Of a stretch of 64,000 bases of DNA, positions 27,901-36,492 are shown piece by piece. The notes under the pieces are model-generated. The model ran no database searches. It saw only the letters and a program-made list of their open reading frames with translations, and had not been told where the DNA came from. Each line of letters opens with the position of its first letter. Position 1 is the first letter of the stretch. Position numbers and translations under genes: made by a program. Location: NCBI RefSeq assembly GCF_964204645.1, contig NC_134025.1:27000001-27064000 (forward strand), given 5' to 3'. Source of the stretch: Tubulanus polymorphus (Eukaryota > Nemertea > Palaeonemertea > Tubulaniformes > Tubulanidae).

Positions 27901-30900
27901 GGATTTATGAATGACATGAAAAATATCTGGGTGCCCCTATACTAATAGTGTAACTCACATCGGGTAACTTTCAGCGACAGGTGCTAACTGAGTCAGTATG
28001 AATCAGCTGTGCTCATCGTACACAGGAAGGTGGTAGATCTCTACTCTACCATCATGGGTGGAGTTTAGGCCGACTAGTCATTTGTGGATTAACTAGTCAG
28101 CCACATAGAAACGGAGGAACCCATAAGCTTGGCAAGGTTAATCTTGAAACTAAGCTATATAGGAACTAAACCCAATGTCAACCGCAAGAAGGGGGTCTGA
28201 TTTTCTTAATTCGATATGACAGGAAAACCGAAACATCGAATACAATGTATAGAACTTAATTTGTCTGGTGGGAAAAGTTGATTTTTTGTACTTTTACAAA
28301 TCAATCAACACATATTTTCAATGACTTAAATTCAAACACACTTGCACACACACAGACGCTACTGAATAACCTCGATTCCCTTATCTATCAAACGTATAGA
28401 ATATCATTGACTCTTCGCGCAAGTCTATTTTTTTGTCGAATCTTACAAAAGATTTCGCCTACGACAATCGCGCCCGACCAAAAACTAATTATCGTCACGT
28501 AAAATCAACGACTGAATGATAAATTACAGCTATAGGAGACGTTATGACTAACTCACAGACAGTCGCGGTATGGCAAAAACTTCGTTGAATTCAAAATATT
28601 TGAAACGGTCTTAGTCACAGCATCAGATCTCCGCTAGGCAGCAGTTTATAGTTGTTGTTTTTATGGAAACCCGAGCAGAGAGAAACACCTGAATAATTAT
28701 CATATAATCACTATCAGGTGGTGAAATGGGTTGATCGTTTCGGGGCGGCCTTTCAATAATTATATAGTCATACATCCTGGAATAACTTTCTGACTCCCAA
28801 TTTGAGTTATCGAAGGAATTGTGCAGTAATTCATCGAAATAGATGAATTATTTCAGTGTGTTAATGATCACATATGCCAACCTCAATCAATTACCACATC
28901 GGGGACAAAAAAAGAAAATTTTTTAGGGGTATTCATAAGGATAACTGATTGTCAATAGCACAAAAAACACTATCAGGGACAGTGAGGTGTTTTCGGGGAC
29001 TGTCCCTGACAATTGGGGACAAGTAGCTCTGAATATTGTGTACTGCAGGATGAATGAACATGAAAGGGTCAACAATAACTACTAATGCCTGACCGCTTGA
29101 CCACGAACCAACCAATCACAACTCAGTTATAGGGTGTAGTTCTCCATGCAGAGAAGGGTCAGTAGGGAGTTAGCCACCGTCAGTGACAGGATGGAAAAAT
29201 CAGAATACGACGACATTCTGTACGATTTGTTTCAAATCAAAACCGAAAACTTCGAAGAACGCGAGATTAAAATAGAGAACGTCGAAGAGGATGATCCGTA
29301 CGCGGTGATGACGAGTACACCTGAAAATGTGGCTGAAAACGACGACGATTTCGTCATTCAAACGACTCCTCAAACTCAACCCGAAAACGACAGCGGATTT
29401 TGTTCCCCTTGCGAAACGACGCAGCCGAAAACGATCACGTCGGATATAATGTTCGGACTCGCGATGAAACCGGAATTCCGCGAACTACAAATGACGCTGC
29501 TATCGGAATGCATGACGACCGCCGCCGAAGAACCGGTGCATCTTATGCGGACGATCGGCGAACACGATCCCGACGTTCCCGTGCATCGGCGACAGAGCGC
29601 GCTCGAAATGAAATTCGAAGCGTTGAAATCGCGTCCGTCGCAACAACTAGCCGACTTGCATAATTTCTACAAGTACCAGTGCGCTACTATCGAGGCCGAT
29701 CATTACGGCGATTTAATGATCGACGGTACGAATAAACCGGCCGTCGACTCGTACTACGATAGTCTCATGCATAAACTGATCAATCGAGTCAGTAAGAGTT
29801 TGGATCTACTCGAGAAATCGATCAATCTGTCTCGACTCGCGAGTACGAAGGGGGTAAAACGTAAAGCCGTCGATGTCGATAGTTACGACGCCGCCGACGC
29901 GAACTGCACGAAAACGCGGAGACTTTTTACGAAAATGTCGATTCAGATTCTCGAAACGTGGTATCAGCAACACGAACATTACCCGTATCCGACGAACGAT
30001 GAGATACTGATACTCAGCGACGCCGCCGGGATAGCTACCGAACAGGTTCGCAAATGGTTTGCCAATAAGAGAAATAGAAACCAAAACAGCAGAATAGCCC
30101 GAGGACGTATCAGCAGAACCGCTTATCAGTTCCCGAACTTAGCTGATTTTCTATGAATTGAAATGACTTACTGCGAGAAACAGAATTGGTGCTTAAAAAC
30201 CTGTGCTTTATAATAACTAGATATTTTACTATGCCGCTATTTCTATACATATTTTACTGTTTTATGAAGAAAAATATATTTGTTTTATTTCTTAAGTTAA
30301 GTCTTATCTCTACTCTTTAAAGGTCGATGTCGGTGTAAACGGGCGATCATCTCTGTCAGACATAGCAGTCAAAGAGTACTTCCCTTCTATTATATCTGTC
30401 TACATTAGGACTATACGTTGTTGTTTCCAACTGAAGAACATGTAATTCTAAAAAAACTAATAGATGAACAATAACAGACCTAGTTCAACACAAATTACCG
30501 TTTGATTATCGTCGCTTATTAGATGAATTTGTTTCGTAAAATCATTGACACCATAACTTATTCAGTTAATTGAGGCAAACCAGTTGTCTACATAGCAGTA
30601 CATTCAAAAATCAGATTTGTCTGAACTCGTGCTCGCTAAACCTACTCATTTCACAGAGCCTGGAAGACTTCTACTCGAGACACAGTGGATCTGATTCATG
30701 TAAATCTTCATCTAACTAAACCAACAACCGATTCATCTTAAGTGCGAGTCAAGTAGGGGCGAAGTATTTTACGAGAAAAAGTTTTCATTCGCTCTTATTT
30801 CCTTCCAATTTTTATTAGTTACTTCGAAAGCTATAAGTGCTCTTGTTGAAGTGTTCAACAAAAAAAAAAAACAATTACAACCTTCTTTAATCCAGTGACA

Positions 30901-32775
30901 AGCGAACTTACGCTTCAAATTACCCGCATTACTCAGCCTTCGCTGAGTCAAAACGTTAACATCGGTAATCTAACTAATCCGAGCTAAAATCTTCAAGCGT
31001 AAGAATCTGGCATTCTCGTTTTGTTAGCGTGGATATTGAATGTGTTTTCTGAGCCAATAACACGTGTTGTGTGAAACCACAGCCCATCTGTAGCATTTTA
31101 TAACAAATAAAAGAGAAATCGATGACGATACCCCCCTCCCTGTATGTCTACTCGAATAAAAATATCCCCAACAAACTCGATCACCCTATTGAAACAAAAA
31201 CATCTTAATACCAATTCAACATACATATCGATCAATTTATCCCAGAACAGACAATTAGATAATTGTGTTTAATTGGATTATCATAGATTAGCATATGTTG
31301 CATAATCAGCTATATATATATGTCATATTACTAGATATATGACTCGCATATGCTGGCAACCAGACATGTTGTGGTCAGTGTAGCTACTACTCAACATCAT
31401 CCATCAGCAGGGGAATTTCTCTGTTTACGCATAATCAACTGTTGCTACTTTTTACGACATTTCTGCAGACTATTGTTTTATCACTTCATGAATTGATTCA
31501 CTTCATCTTATTCATTCATTTTTATTTCAGACCAGGTTTATATGCAATGACATGAACAGGATATATAGTTATGTTGATACACCAATCTCTTTCTATGAAT
31601 TAGGAGGCATTAGTTTTGATCACATCCATTCACCAGAAAATGCTTGGTACAACTCACCGGATTAGAAATATATAATGCATTTAATGGGGTATAGTATAGA
31701 AATAAGCCTATCGATTTTATTATCACAAGAGATTAATAGTCTGCGGAATATATAGATTATTAATCTGTAGTCAAAATATGACGGCTAAATGACTTTAACT
31801 CTCAGGACAGGTCAGTTATCCAACATAAACCACAATCCTTATAGATCTACAGTAAAGTCTGCGTAATTTGTATCACTTTGGGTCCAGCAGTTTTTGTACG
31901 TATTAGGTGAAATATGGAATTGAATTAGTATGGGATGTGTAAAAACGGACTGAAATACTAACGAATTTAGTGAAGGAACGAAATAATTACTATGAATTAA
32001 GCAGAATTAACTGTACTAATCGTAAACTCAATGTATCAGCCGGAGACTTACCCTGCAGGATATATGATCGTTCCGGTATTTTGACATACTGTCAAACTCG
32101 AATTTCCAGAAACAGTTACCCCCAAAACACGCTCTAATGTCACCTGTAAAACAATGAATTACAATGTTTTATGCTCATTCAAAAAAAAAGGTTGAAAGTT
32201 GAGAATATTTCGTGGTGATGCATTGACGACTAATCATAAACAGTGTACACCTGAGGCGATTCTGAATTGCTTCGATTGGCTTAAATTATTCAATTATGAG
32301 TTCTCTTGGCTGAAAGGACAGCGCTAAATTATGATTTGAAAAGATCTTATCGAAAAGACTGAAAAAATTAAACTGCTGTCCACCAGACCGTGGACAAATA
32401 AACGGTTAACATATCACAGAGCGTAATCATATACATTACAAGGCTACAATGAGGGCAATTATCTCAAAGATTGTGTAGAGATTGTTCGGACTTTAAAAGC
32501 ATGGAAGTGTCGGCTGTCAATAGCTTCAAAAACACGCACATATGATATACTTCTTTCATATTCAAACACATCATGAACTAGTTAATAACAGGTCAACTTG
32601 AAATGCTTTCAGACACTAGACCGGCATAAGTCACCTAAAGCCTAATACAGTCTACCATATAAATCCAATTCTAGATCAGATTGCAACTTACCCTTTCTGA
32701 TAGAGGAACAGGCCTATTCTTTCTTTTCAGAGATGGTGAGCGCAATATTTTCCTCGGTCCCTGAGGCCTATCCAT
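3396..32775 (-). CDS. MAPKBP1: MAPKBP1/WDR62-family WD40 scaffold, 36 coding exons
   Basis: Large WD40 scaffold of the MAPKBP1/WDR62 family, which binds JNK pathway kinases and, for WDR62, acts at spindle poles. Exons join without a phase break to 2044 residues: 32692-32775, 32052-32143, 26157-26277, 24551-24643, 24059-24175, 20562-20657, 20067-20249, 19562-19722, 19279-19468, 18923-19069, 18765-18831, 18559-18673, 18376-18458, 18088-18290, 17869-17996, 17456-17707, 17235-17354, 17013-17148, 16547-16591, 14662-14709, 13668-13821, 13485-13591, 13303-13401, 13038-13213, 12485-12704, 11924-12078, 10925-10939, 9897-9945, 9750-9818, 9551-9656, 9137-9157, 8282-8404, 5466-7284, 4573-4697, 3915-3991, 3396-3734. 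WD40 repeats fill residues 30-735, a long disordered region follows, then a C-terminal helical segment. An in-frame TAA precedes the ATG. WD40 motifs (HASGDR-type, LEYNVSK, KCYKG) look nearer MAPKBP1 and the C-terminus nearer WDR62, so it may be the unduplicated ancestor of both. At about 2044 residues it is longer than the roughly 1500-residue vertebrate proteins. Confidence 0.92.
4610..4633 (-). other. Candidate JNK-docking motif
   Basis: Exon 4573-4697 encodes RGRLNLPL at about residues 1887-1894, followed by TTRRLS. Basic residues followed by L-x-L fit the MAPK D-motif consensus. The family is known to carry a JNK-docking site in its C-terminal part. That this is the site is inference. 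Confidence 0.45.
5466..7284 (-). other. MAPKBP1 giant disordered exon (1819 nt)
   Basis: One exon encodes residues 1259-1864: Ser/Thr/Pro-rich, low in hydrophobic residues and apparently disordered. It contains a cluster of S-P-x-R/K sites (5843-6007, residues about 1685-1739), an RVSF motif (6482-6493) and a Thr/Ser-rich C-terminal third. Acceptor TTCAG and donor GTAAGG are both clear. Antisense ORFs of about 110-140 codons over this exon are shadows. Confidence 0.85.
9137..9157 (-). other. 21-nt microexon of MAPKBP1
   Basis: An acceptor (AACAACAG) and donor (GTAAGC) enclose only 21 nt, read as G-EDVEES-G across the junctions. The flanking exons end and begin in matching phase, so inclusion or skipping both keep frame. 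This is a strong candidate for regulated splicing. Confidence 0.6.
10925..10939 (-). other. 15-nt microexon of MAPKBP1
   Basis: A pyrimidine-rich acceptor (AACTTTTAG) and donor (GTAAGC) enclose 15 nt. Inclusion adds five residues (HL-SFNEA-RNLAAQ); skipping also keeps frame. Support is the splice-site quality and phase agreement only. Confidence 0.5.
14710..16546 (-). other. MAPKBP1 intron, no other feature seen
   Basis: A 1.8 kb AT-rich intron between the 45-nt and 48-nt exons. Open frames at 14817-15056, 15007-15255 and 15680-15961 show no recognisable protein content. Confidence 0.6.
16547..16591 (-). other. 45-nt phase-0 exon of MAPKBP1, likely cassette
   Basis: Encodes [15 protein letters not shown], which includes the basophilic-kinase consensus RRASF. 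The exon starts and ends in phase 0 and sits between large introns, with another 48-nt phase-0 exon downstream at 14662-14709. Each could be skipped without changing frame. Confidence 0.62.
20658..24058 (-). other. MAPKBP1 3.4 kb intron
   Basis: Intron between exons 24059-24175 and 20562-20657. It contains a short hAT-like MITE (21997-22250). No other exon, RNA gene or coding ORF was recognised; the minus-strand ORF 23392-23604 resembles nothing in the family. Confidence 0.6.
21997..22250. mobile_element. MITE, hAT-like ends
   Basis: A roughly 254-bp segment begins CAGGGTGGCCACT and ends with the near-reverse complement (AGTGGCCAACCCCTG). Inside both ends are copies of a CCCTGATTTTT / CCCTGAGTTTT phrase. 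CAGGG...CCCTG ends and small size suit a hAT-type non-autonomous element. I see no clear 8-bp target-site duplication, so it is probably an old copy. There is no coding capacity. Confidence 0.55.
24294..24330. repeat. Possible repeat fragment
   Basis: ACAGGAACGGATCCAGG followed by a poly-A/GGGG stretch resembles the end of a common non-autonomous DNA transposon type. No matching opposite end was found nearby, so support is weak. Confidence 0.2.
25861..25889. repeat. Perfect 11-bp stem hairpin in MAPKBP1 intron 3
   Basis: TAAACTGTATC and its exact reverse complement are separated by 7 nt (ATAAAAC). It lies between exons 24551-24643 and 26157-26277. Function unknown. Confidence 0.5.
28973..29009. 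repeat. Inverted repeat upstream of the TALE gene
   Basis: TCAGGGACAGT and its exact reverse complement ACTGTCCCTGA flank a 15-nt loop. GGGGAC is repeated around it (near 28900, 28995 and 29025). It lies about 180 bp upstream of the preferred start codon and could be a regulatory site or the remnant of a small mobile element. Confidence 0.5.
29010..29190 (+). promoter_or_regulatory. Probable core promoter of the TALE gene
   Basis: A CCAAT box (29112-29116, in ACCAATCAC) and a TATA-like TTATAGG near 29128 precede the gene. If that TATA-like site is used, transcription would begin after the first ATG (29146). That agrees with the better start context at 29191. Confidence 0.4.
29191..30156 (+). 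CDS. Intronless divergent TALE-class homeobox protein, nested in MAPKBP1 intron 2
   Basis: Transcription factor of the three-amino-acid-loop-extension class. An ATG at 29146 would give 336 residues. The one at 29191 (321 residues) has A at -3 and G at +4 and is preferred. The homeodomain is residues 255-317 of the longer form. The basic arm is KTRRLFT, the loop extension has the PYP motif (EHYPYPT), and the recognition helix is [13 protein letters not shown] with W48, F49 and N51. Position 50 is Ala, as in IRX and MKX, while N-K-R recalls PBX, so it fits none of the standard TALE families. No PBC, MEIS, IRO-box or SIX domain is visible. The N-terminus is acidic with two I-K-x-E motifs; the C-terminus is short. 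Spiralia have an expanded set of fast-evolving TALE genes (SPILE) used in early cleavage, and membership is my best inference. Coding sequence is CG-rich compared with its flanks. No AATAAA follows closely. Confidence 0.88.
   Translation: MEKSEYDDILYDLFQIKTENFEEREIKIENVEEDDPYAVMTSTPENVAENDDDFVIQTTPQTQPENDSGFCSPCETTQPKTITSDIMFGLAMKPEFRELQMTLLSECMTTAAEEPVHLMRTIGEHDPDVPVHRRQSALEMKFEALKSRPSQQLADLHNFYKYQCATIEADHYGDLMIDGTNKPAVDSYYDSLMHKLINRVSKSLDLLEKSINLSRLASTKGVKRKAVDVDSYDAADANCTKTRRLFTKMSIQILETWYQQHEHYPYPTNDEILILSDAAGIATEQVRKWFANKRNRNQNSRIARGRISRTAYQFPNLADFL
30157..32051. other. Downstream of TALE gene, rest of intron 2
   Basis: TALE 3' UTR grading into MAPKBP1 intron. No coding, RNA or repeat feature recognised. 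Confidence 0.5.
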
Positions 32776-33743
32776 TAGGAGGCTGTTGAATTATGCCCTG
32801 AATAAAACCGTATCATTTAAATATGGGTGTCAATGTAGGATTCATTCATATGGTTATAGGGCAGGCGTAATAAGTAGACCCAGGCTAAAGGTACTTACTA
32901 CATGAAGCATTTTGTCAAATAAGATAAACCATGTTTTACATTTGAATTTCATAGATATTGACATTGTGACTATCTAAGATGAAAGATGACAAATGATTGG
33001 AAGTTATTCATTGTAACTTGTTTTTATCTAAATAAAATTTGTTAATTATGCTGATTGATGGTGATAACAAACAGGTGTAGGCTACTAAAGGCTTTCCAAC
33101 ATTGACTTGCTGTTGTCTTAATAATCGCCAAATGCCCTAATCCTTCTCCTTTTTATGCTGGTGTTTACAATCTCCCATGTGTTAGTGTAGTTTAGACAAA
33201 ATTCATCAAATAAGGAATAAATTCAATTGACATTTTCTGAATTTAATTTACTGGAAGGATGAGTGATAGCCAGTTTAAATGATTGTCAGTAGTAAAAAAC
33301 GATACCTACATCTTATCAGATAAAGTCCGTAAACATATAAATCCACAGTTTACACCACGAAAATAATCAACTGTTCGGTTACTCATACAACAACATACTG
33401 AATTTCATTATGTAGAAGCCAGTGAACTGAGGTTCGTGTACAATGAATGGTTTGGCTCAAGGTCGCTAGATGTCACCATTTGCCGGTAACGCCGTTTCCG
33501 CGCTGGCAAGCGAGTAATCGGACATAGAGACGGACTCGGGTACAACGAAATATTGATTTACATATTTAGCTCATAGGATATATGCATTTTAATCATTAAT
33601 AACTCATAATTATAGACTGGTATCTTAAATAAAAATTTAACCAGTATAGAAAAATTATAATTTTCAATAATTTTGGGGATTTTTGCCTTCCATATTGGTC
33701 GGGTCCCGTCAGTAGTCATTGGGGTCCGGACCAGTAGTTATTA
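32776..33743 (-). promoter_or_regulatory. MAPKBP1 5' UTR and upstream region
   Basis: The first coding exon extends upstream to a clear acceptor after 32797, so at least one further non-coding exon and the promoter lie to the right. A relatively GC-rich patch at about 33420-33550, with a CTCF-like GTCGCTAGATGTCACC near 33463, is the likeliest promoter. The exact non-coding exon could not be fixed. Confidence 0.4.
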
Positions 33744-33758
33744 GTTTATTTCATTTAG

Positions 33759-33818
33759 GTCTGTCTGCAGAGTTTCTAGAACCTGTCATGTCAGGGCCCA
33801 AGACCTGACATGACAGGT
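33759..33818 (+). repeat. Left terminal inverted repeat
   Basis: Starts GTCTGTCTGCAGAGTTTC. The outer 35 bp match the right end with one mismatch, and the full 60 bp with about four. It includes ACCTGTCATGTCAGG (from 33781) and its inverted partner ending at 33818, so the end itself can fold. Confidence 0.82.
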
Positions 33819-34283
33819 GGGACCTCAGGTGACAGGTCGATTCGCTAAAATGAAAATCGTTATGACTGAACCGATGATAGGCGATTAGAAGATATGATAG
33901 GCGCGGATTTAGAACAAATGATAGCCGATAAGAACACAAAGAACATATCGTAGTGCTTTCTGAATATATTATTCAAAAACAAAAAACAAACAATGATGTG
34001 TTATGAATTCATTTAAGAATTTATGTTTGTCCGTTTATAAAAAGTTGTTGAACTATATCGCCTTATAATAATAAAGATGGAATGATTGTGAATTATTGGA
34101 GAACATTGAACGAATTGTTTACAATTAATTTATTTTTTTGTAACACGAAACATAAAAATATCAAGATCAGGCAAAATGATACCAGTAGTGCCTTATGTAA
34201 TCATAATCAGTATTAATAACAATCATTATACTCATTAAGATTAGGCCCTATATTATTATATATTATGGTAATTTTATTATATA

Positions 34284-35812
34284 TAATTTTTATGGTCTCT
34301 TTATAGCAATGAATATAATATAAATTGCTAACCATGGATAGAATTAATCTTAAGTTACTATAAAACAATAATTTTGAAGCGAGACCTCACACGGCAGCTC
34401 GCGCCATATTGCAGAGCTTCTCGGGACCTGTGGTGACAGGTCTGCATTAAAACTGATGAAATGAAGGAAAACTTTAATTTTTATGGTCTCTTTATAGTAA
34501 AGAGTATAATATAGATTGCTAACCATAGATAGAGTTAATCTTAAGTTACTATAAAACAATAATTATGAAGCGAGACCTCACACGGCAACGCGCGCCATTT
34601 TGCAGAGCTTCTCGGGACCTGTGGTGACAGGTCTGCACTAAAACTGATGAAATGGAAAAAACTTTACTTTTTATAAGCTTTATATAGTAATAAGTATAAT
34701 ATAAATTGCTAACCATAGATAGAGTTAATCTAAAGTTACCATAAAACAATAATTTTGAAGCGAGACCTCACACGGCAGCTCGCGCCATTTTGCAGAGTCT
34801 TCGGGACCTGTGGTGACAGGTCTGCATTAAAACTGATGAAATGGAAAAAACTTCACTTTTTATGGTATCTTTATAGCAATGAATATAATATAAATTGCTA
34901 ACCATGGATATAGGTAATAAGTTACTATAAAACAATGATTTTGAAGCGAGACCTCACACGGCAACGCGCGCCATTTTGCAGAGCTTCTCGGGACCTGTGG
35001 TGACAGGTCTGCACTAAAACTGATGAAATGGAAAAAACTTTACTTTTTATAACCTTTATACAGTAATAAGTATAATATAAATTGCTAACCATAGATAGAG
35101 TTAATCTTAAGTTACCATAAAACAATAATTTTGAAGCGAGACCTCACACGGCAGCTCGCGCCATTTTGCAGAGCTTCTCGGGACCTGTGGTGACAGGTCT
35201 GCATTAAAACTGATGAAATGAAGGAAAACTTTAATTTTTATGGTCTCTTTATAGTAAAGAGTATAATATAGATTGCTAACCATAGATAGAGTTAATCTTA
35301 AGTTACTATAAAACAATAATTTTGAAGCGAGACCTCACACGGCAGCTCGCGCCATTTTGCAGAGCTTCTCGAGACCTGTGGTGACAGGTCTGCATTTAAA
35401 ATGATGAAATGAAGGAAAACTTTAATTTTTATGGTCTCTTTATAGCAATGAATATAATATAAATTGCTAACCATGGATATAGGTAATCTTAAGTTACTAT
35501 AAAACAATAATTTTGAAGCGAGACCTCACACGGCAGCTCGCGCCATTTTGCAGAGCTTCTCGGGACCTGTGGTGACAGGTCTGCACTAAAACTGATGAAA
35601 TGGAAAAAACTTTACTTTTTATGGTATCTTTATATAGTAATAAGTATAATATATATTGCTAACCATTGATAGAGTTAATCTTAAGTTGCTATAAAACAAT
35701 AATTATGAAGTGAGACCTCACACGGCAGCTCGCGCCATTTTGCAGAGCTTCTCGGGACCTGAGGTGACAGGTCTGCATTAAAACTGGTATAAATTGAAAA
35801 AAAACTTCATGC
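34284..35812. repeat. Tandem satellite, ~190 bp x 8
   Basis: The word GAAGCGAGACCTCACACGG (GAAGTGAG in the last copy) starts at 34376, 34567, 34757, 34943, 35133, 35324, 35515 and 35707, giving periods of 186-192 bp. Each monomer contains the short palindrome GACCTGTGGTGACAGGTC (GAGGTGACAGG in the last) and an AT-rich half. Copies 1 and 5 differ at only about two sites, and copies 2 and 4 are likewise almost the same, so the array has higher-order structure. The minus-strand ORFs of 66-69 codons repeating through it are by-products of the repeat. Confidence 0.95.
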
Positions 35813-36370
35813 TTTAAATTGATGAGTAGATTTAAAATCAGTCTCAATAAAATCAGTTTCTATATTGCATTCGGCTCTTTTACATGTACATCATAAAGAC
35901 AATGAATATAAATAGTGATACTTCATGACTGATGACAGTGAGGAGTGTTGCCGAACTGTGATAGTGAGCAGATAATTTTCAGTGTCTTATTGCGGAAACG
36001 AAATATCAAGACCTCGATTCATCTAGCGAAAATTTTCTCTTAGACTTATAATGTGCTCTTACTTCTACATTAATAAATTCATCTACTAAATTAAAACTTA
36101 TAAACTTATTTTTTTCCCTTTAATACAGAAATAAGTCATAGTTTACACATAAATATTTTCATCTTATAAATCAACCTTTCAAATGAATTATTTGTCAGAA
36201 CAATTTCCTTATCGTTATTGTTGAATCATTTTCGATATTAACGACGGGTCAGAATATTCATTCAACTCAAAATGTTCTTCCATTCGTCTAGCACATGTCT
36301 AGATATTTCGCCGTTTCGTCAAATATTGTCATGAGTTTGGGTTTTTTCGGGACCTGACATGACAGGTCAG

Positions 36371-36430
36371 ACCTGTCATGTCAGGTCTTAAGACCTGACA
36401 TGACAGGTTCTGGAAACTCTGCAGACAGAC
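36371..36430 (-). repeat. Right terminal inverted repeat
   Basis: Ends ...AACTCTGCAGACAGAC, the reverse complement of the left end. An extra palindromic copy of GACCTGACATGACAGGTC lies immediately inside it (36352-36369). Confidence 0.82.
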
Positions 36431-36492
36431 ATCAATCGTTTATTTCCGGGTTCGATTTTTACGCTGTGATTTTGTGAATTATCGTAAATAAA

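Larger units (their letters stand above)
26278..32051 (-). other. MAPKBP1 intron 2, host of the nested TALE gene
   Basis: A 5.8 kb intron joining IIYPAG (exon 2) to [10 protein letters not shown] (exon 3) through a split Gly codon. It carries the opposite-strand TALE gene (29191-30156) and its upstream region. The rest (26278-28600 and 30157-32051) shows no exon, RNA gene or clear repeat to me. Confidence 0.75.
17235..32143 (-). other. MAPKBP1 WD40-propeller exons
   Basis: Sixteen exons encode residues 29-750. They start with the family signature [11 protein letters not shown] and IIYPAGCV and run through repeats such as [96 protein letters not shown] and [11 protein letters not shown]. The spacing fits the two linked propellers (about 13-14 blades) typical of the family. 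The last exon of the set (17235-17354) encodes a basic, Gln-rich helix just after the propellers. Confidence 0.85.
33744..36446. mobile_element. Non-autonomous DNA transposon with internal satellite
   Basis: A 2.7 kb unit bounded by 60-bp inverted repeats (33759-33818 and 36371-36430, about 4 mismatches). Just outside both ends the 9-bp word GTTTATTTC occurs as a direct repeat (33744-33752 and 36438-36446). A 9-bp target duplication would suit a Mutator-like element, although 6-7 bp separate it from the clean part of each inverted repeat. The interior carries eight ~190-bp tandem repeats and no transposase or other gene. Each inverted repeat is itself palindromic. It occupies the space between the divergent MAPKBP1 and ATP6V1D genes. 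Confidence 0.72.

Noticed and set aside
34350-35507. Repeated minus-strand ORFs of 66-69 codons
   Set aside because: They follow the 190-bp repeat exactly and are by-products of it; no signs of a conserved protein.
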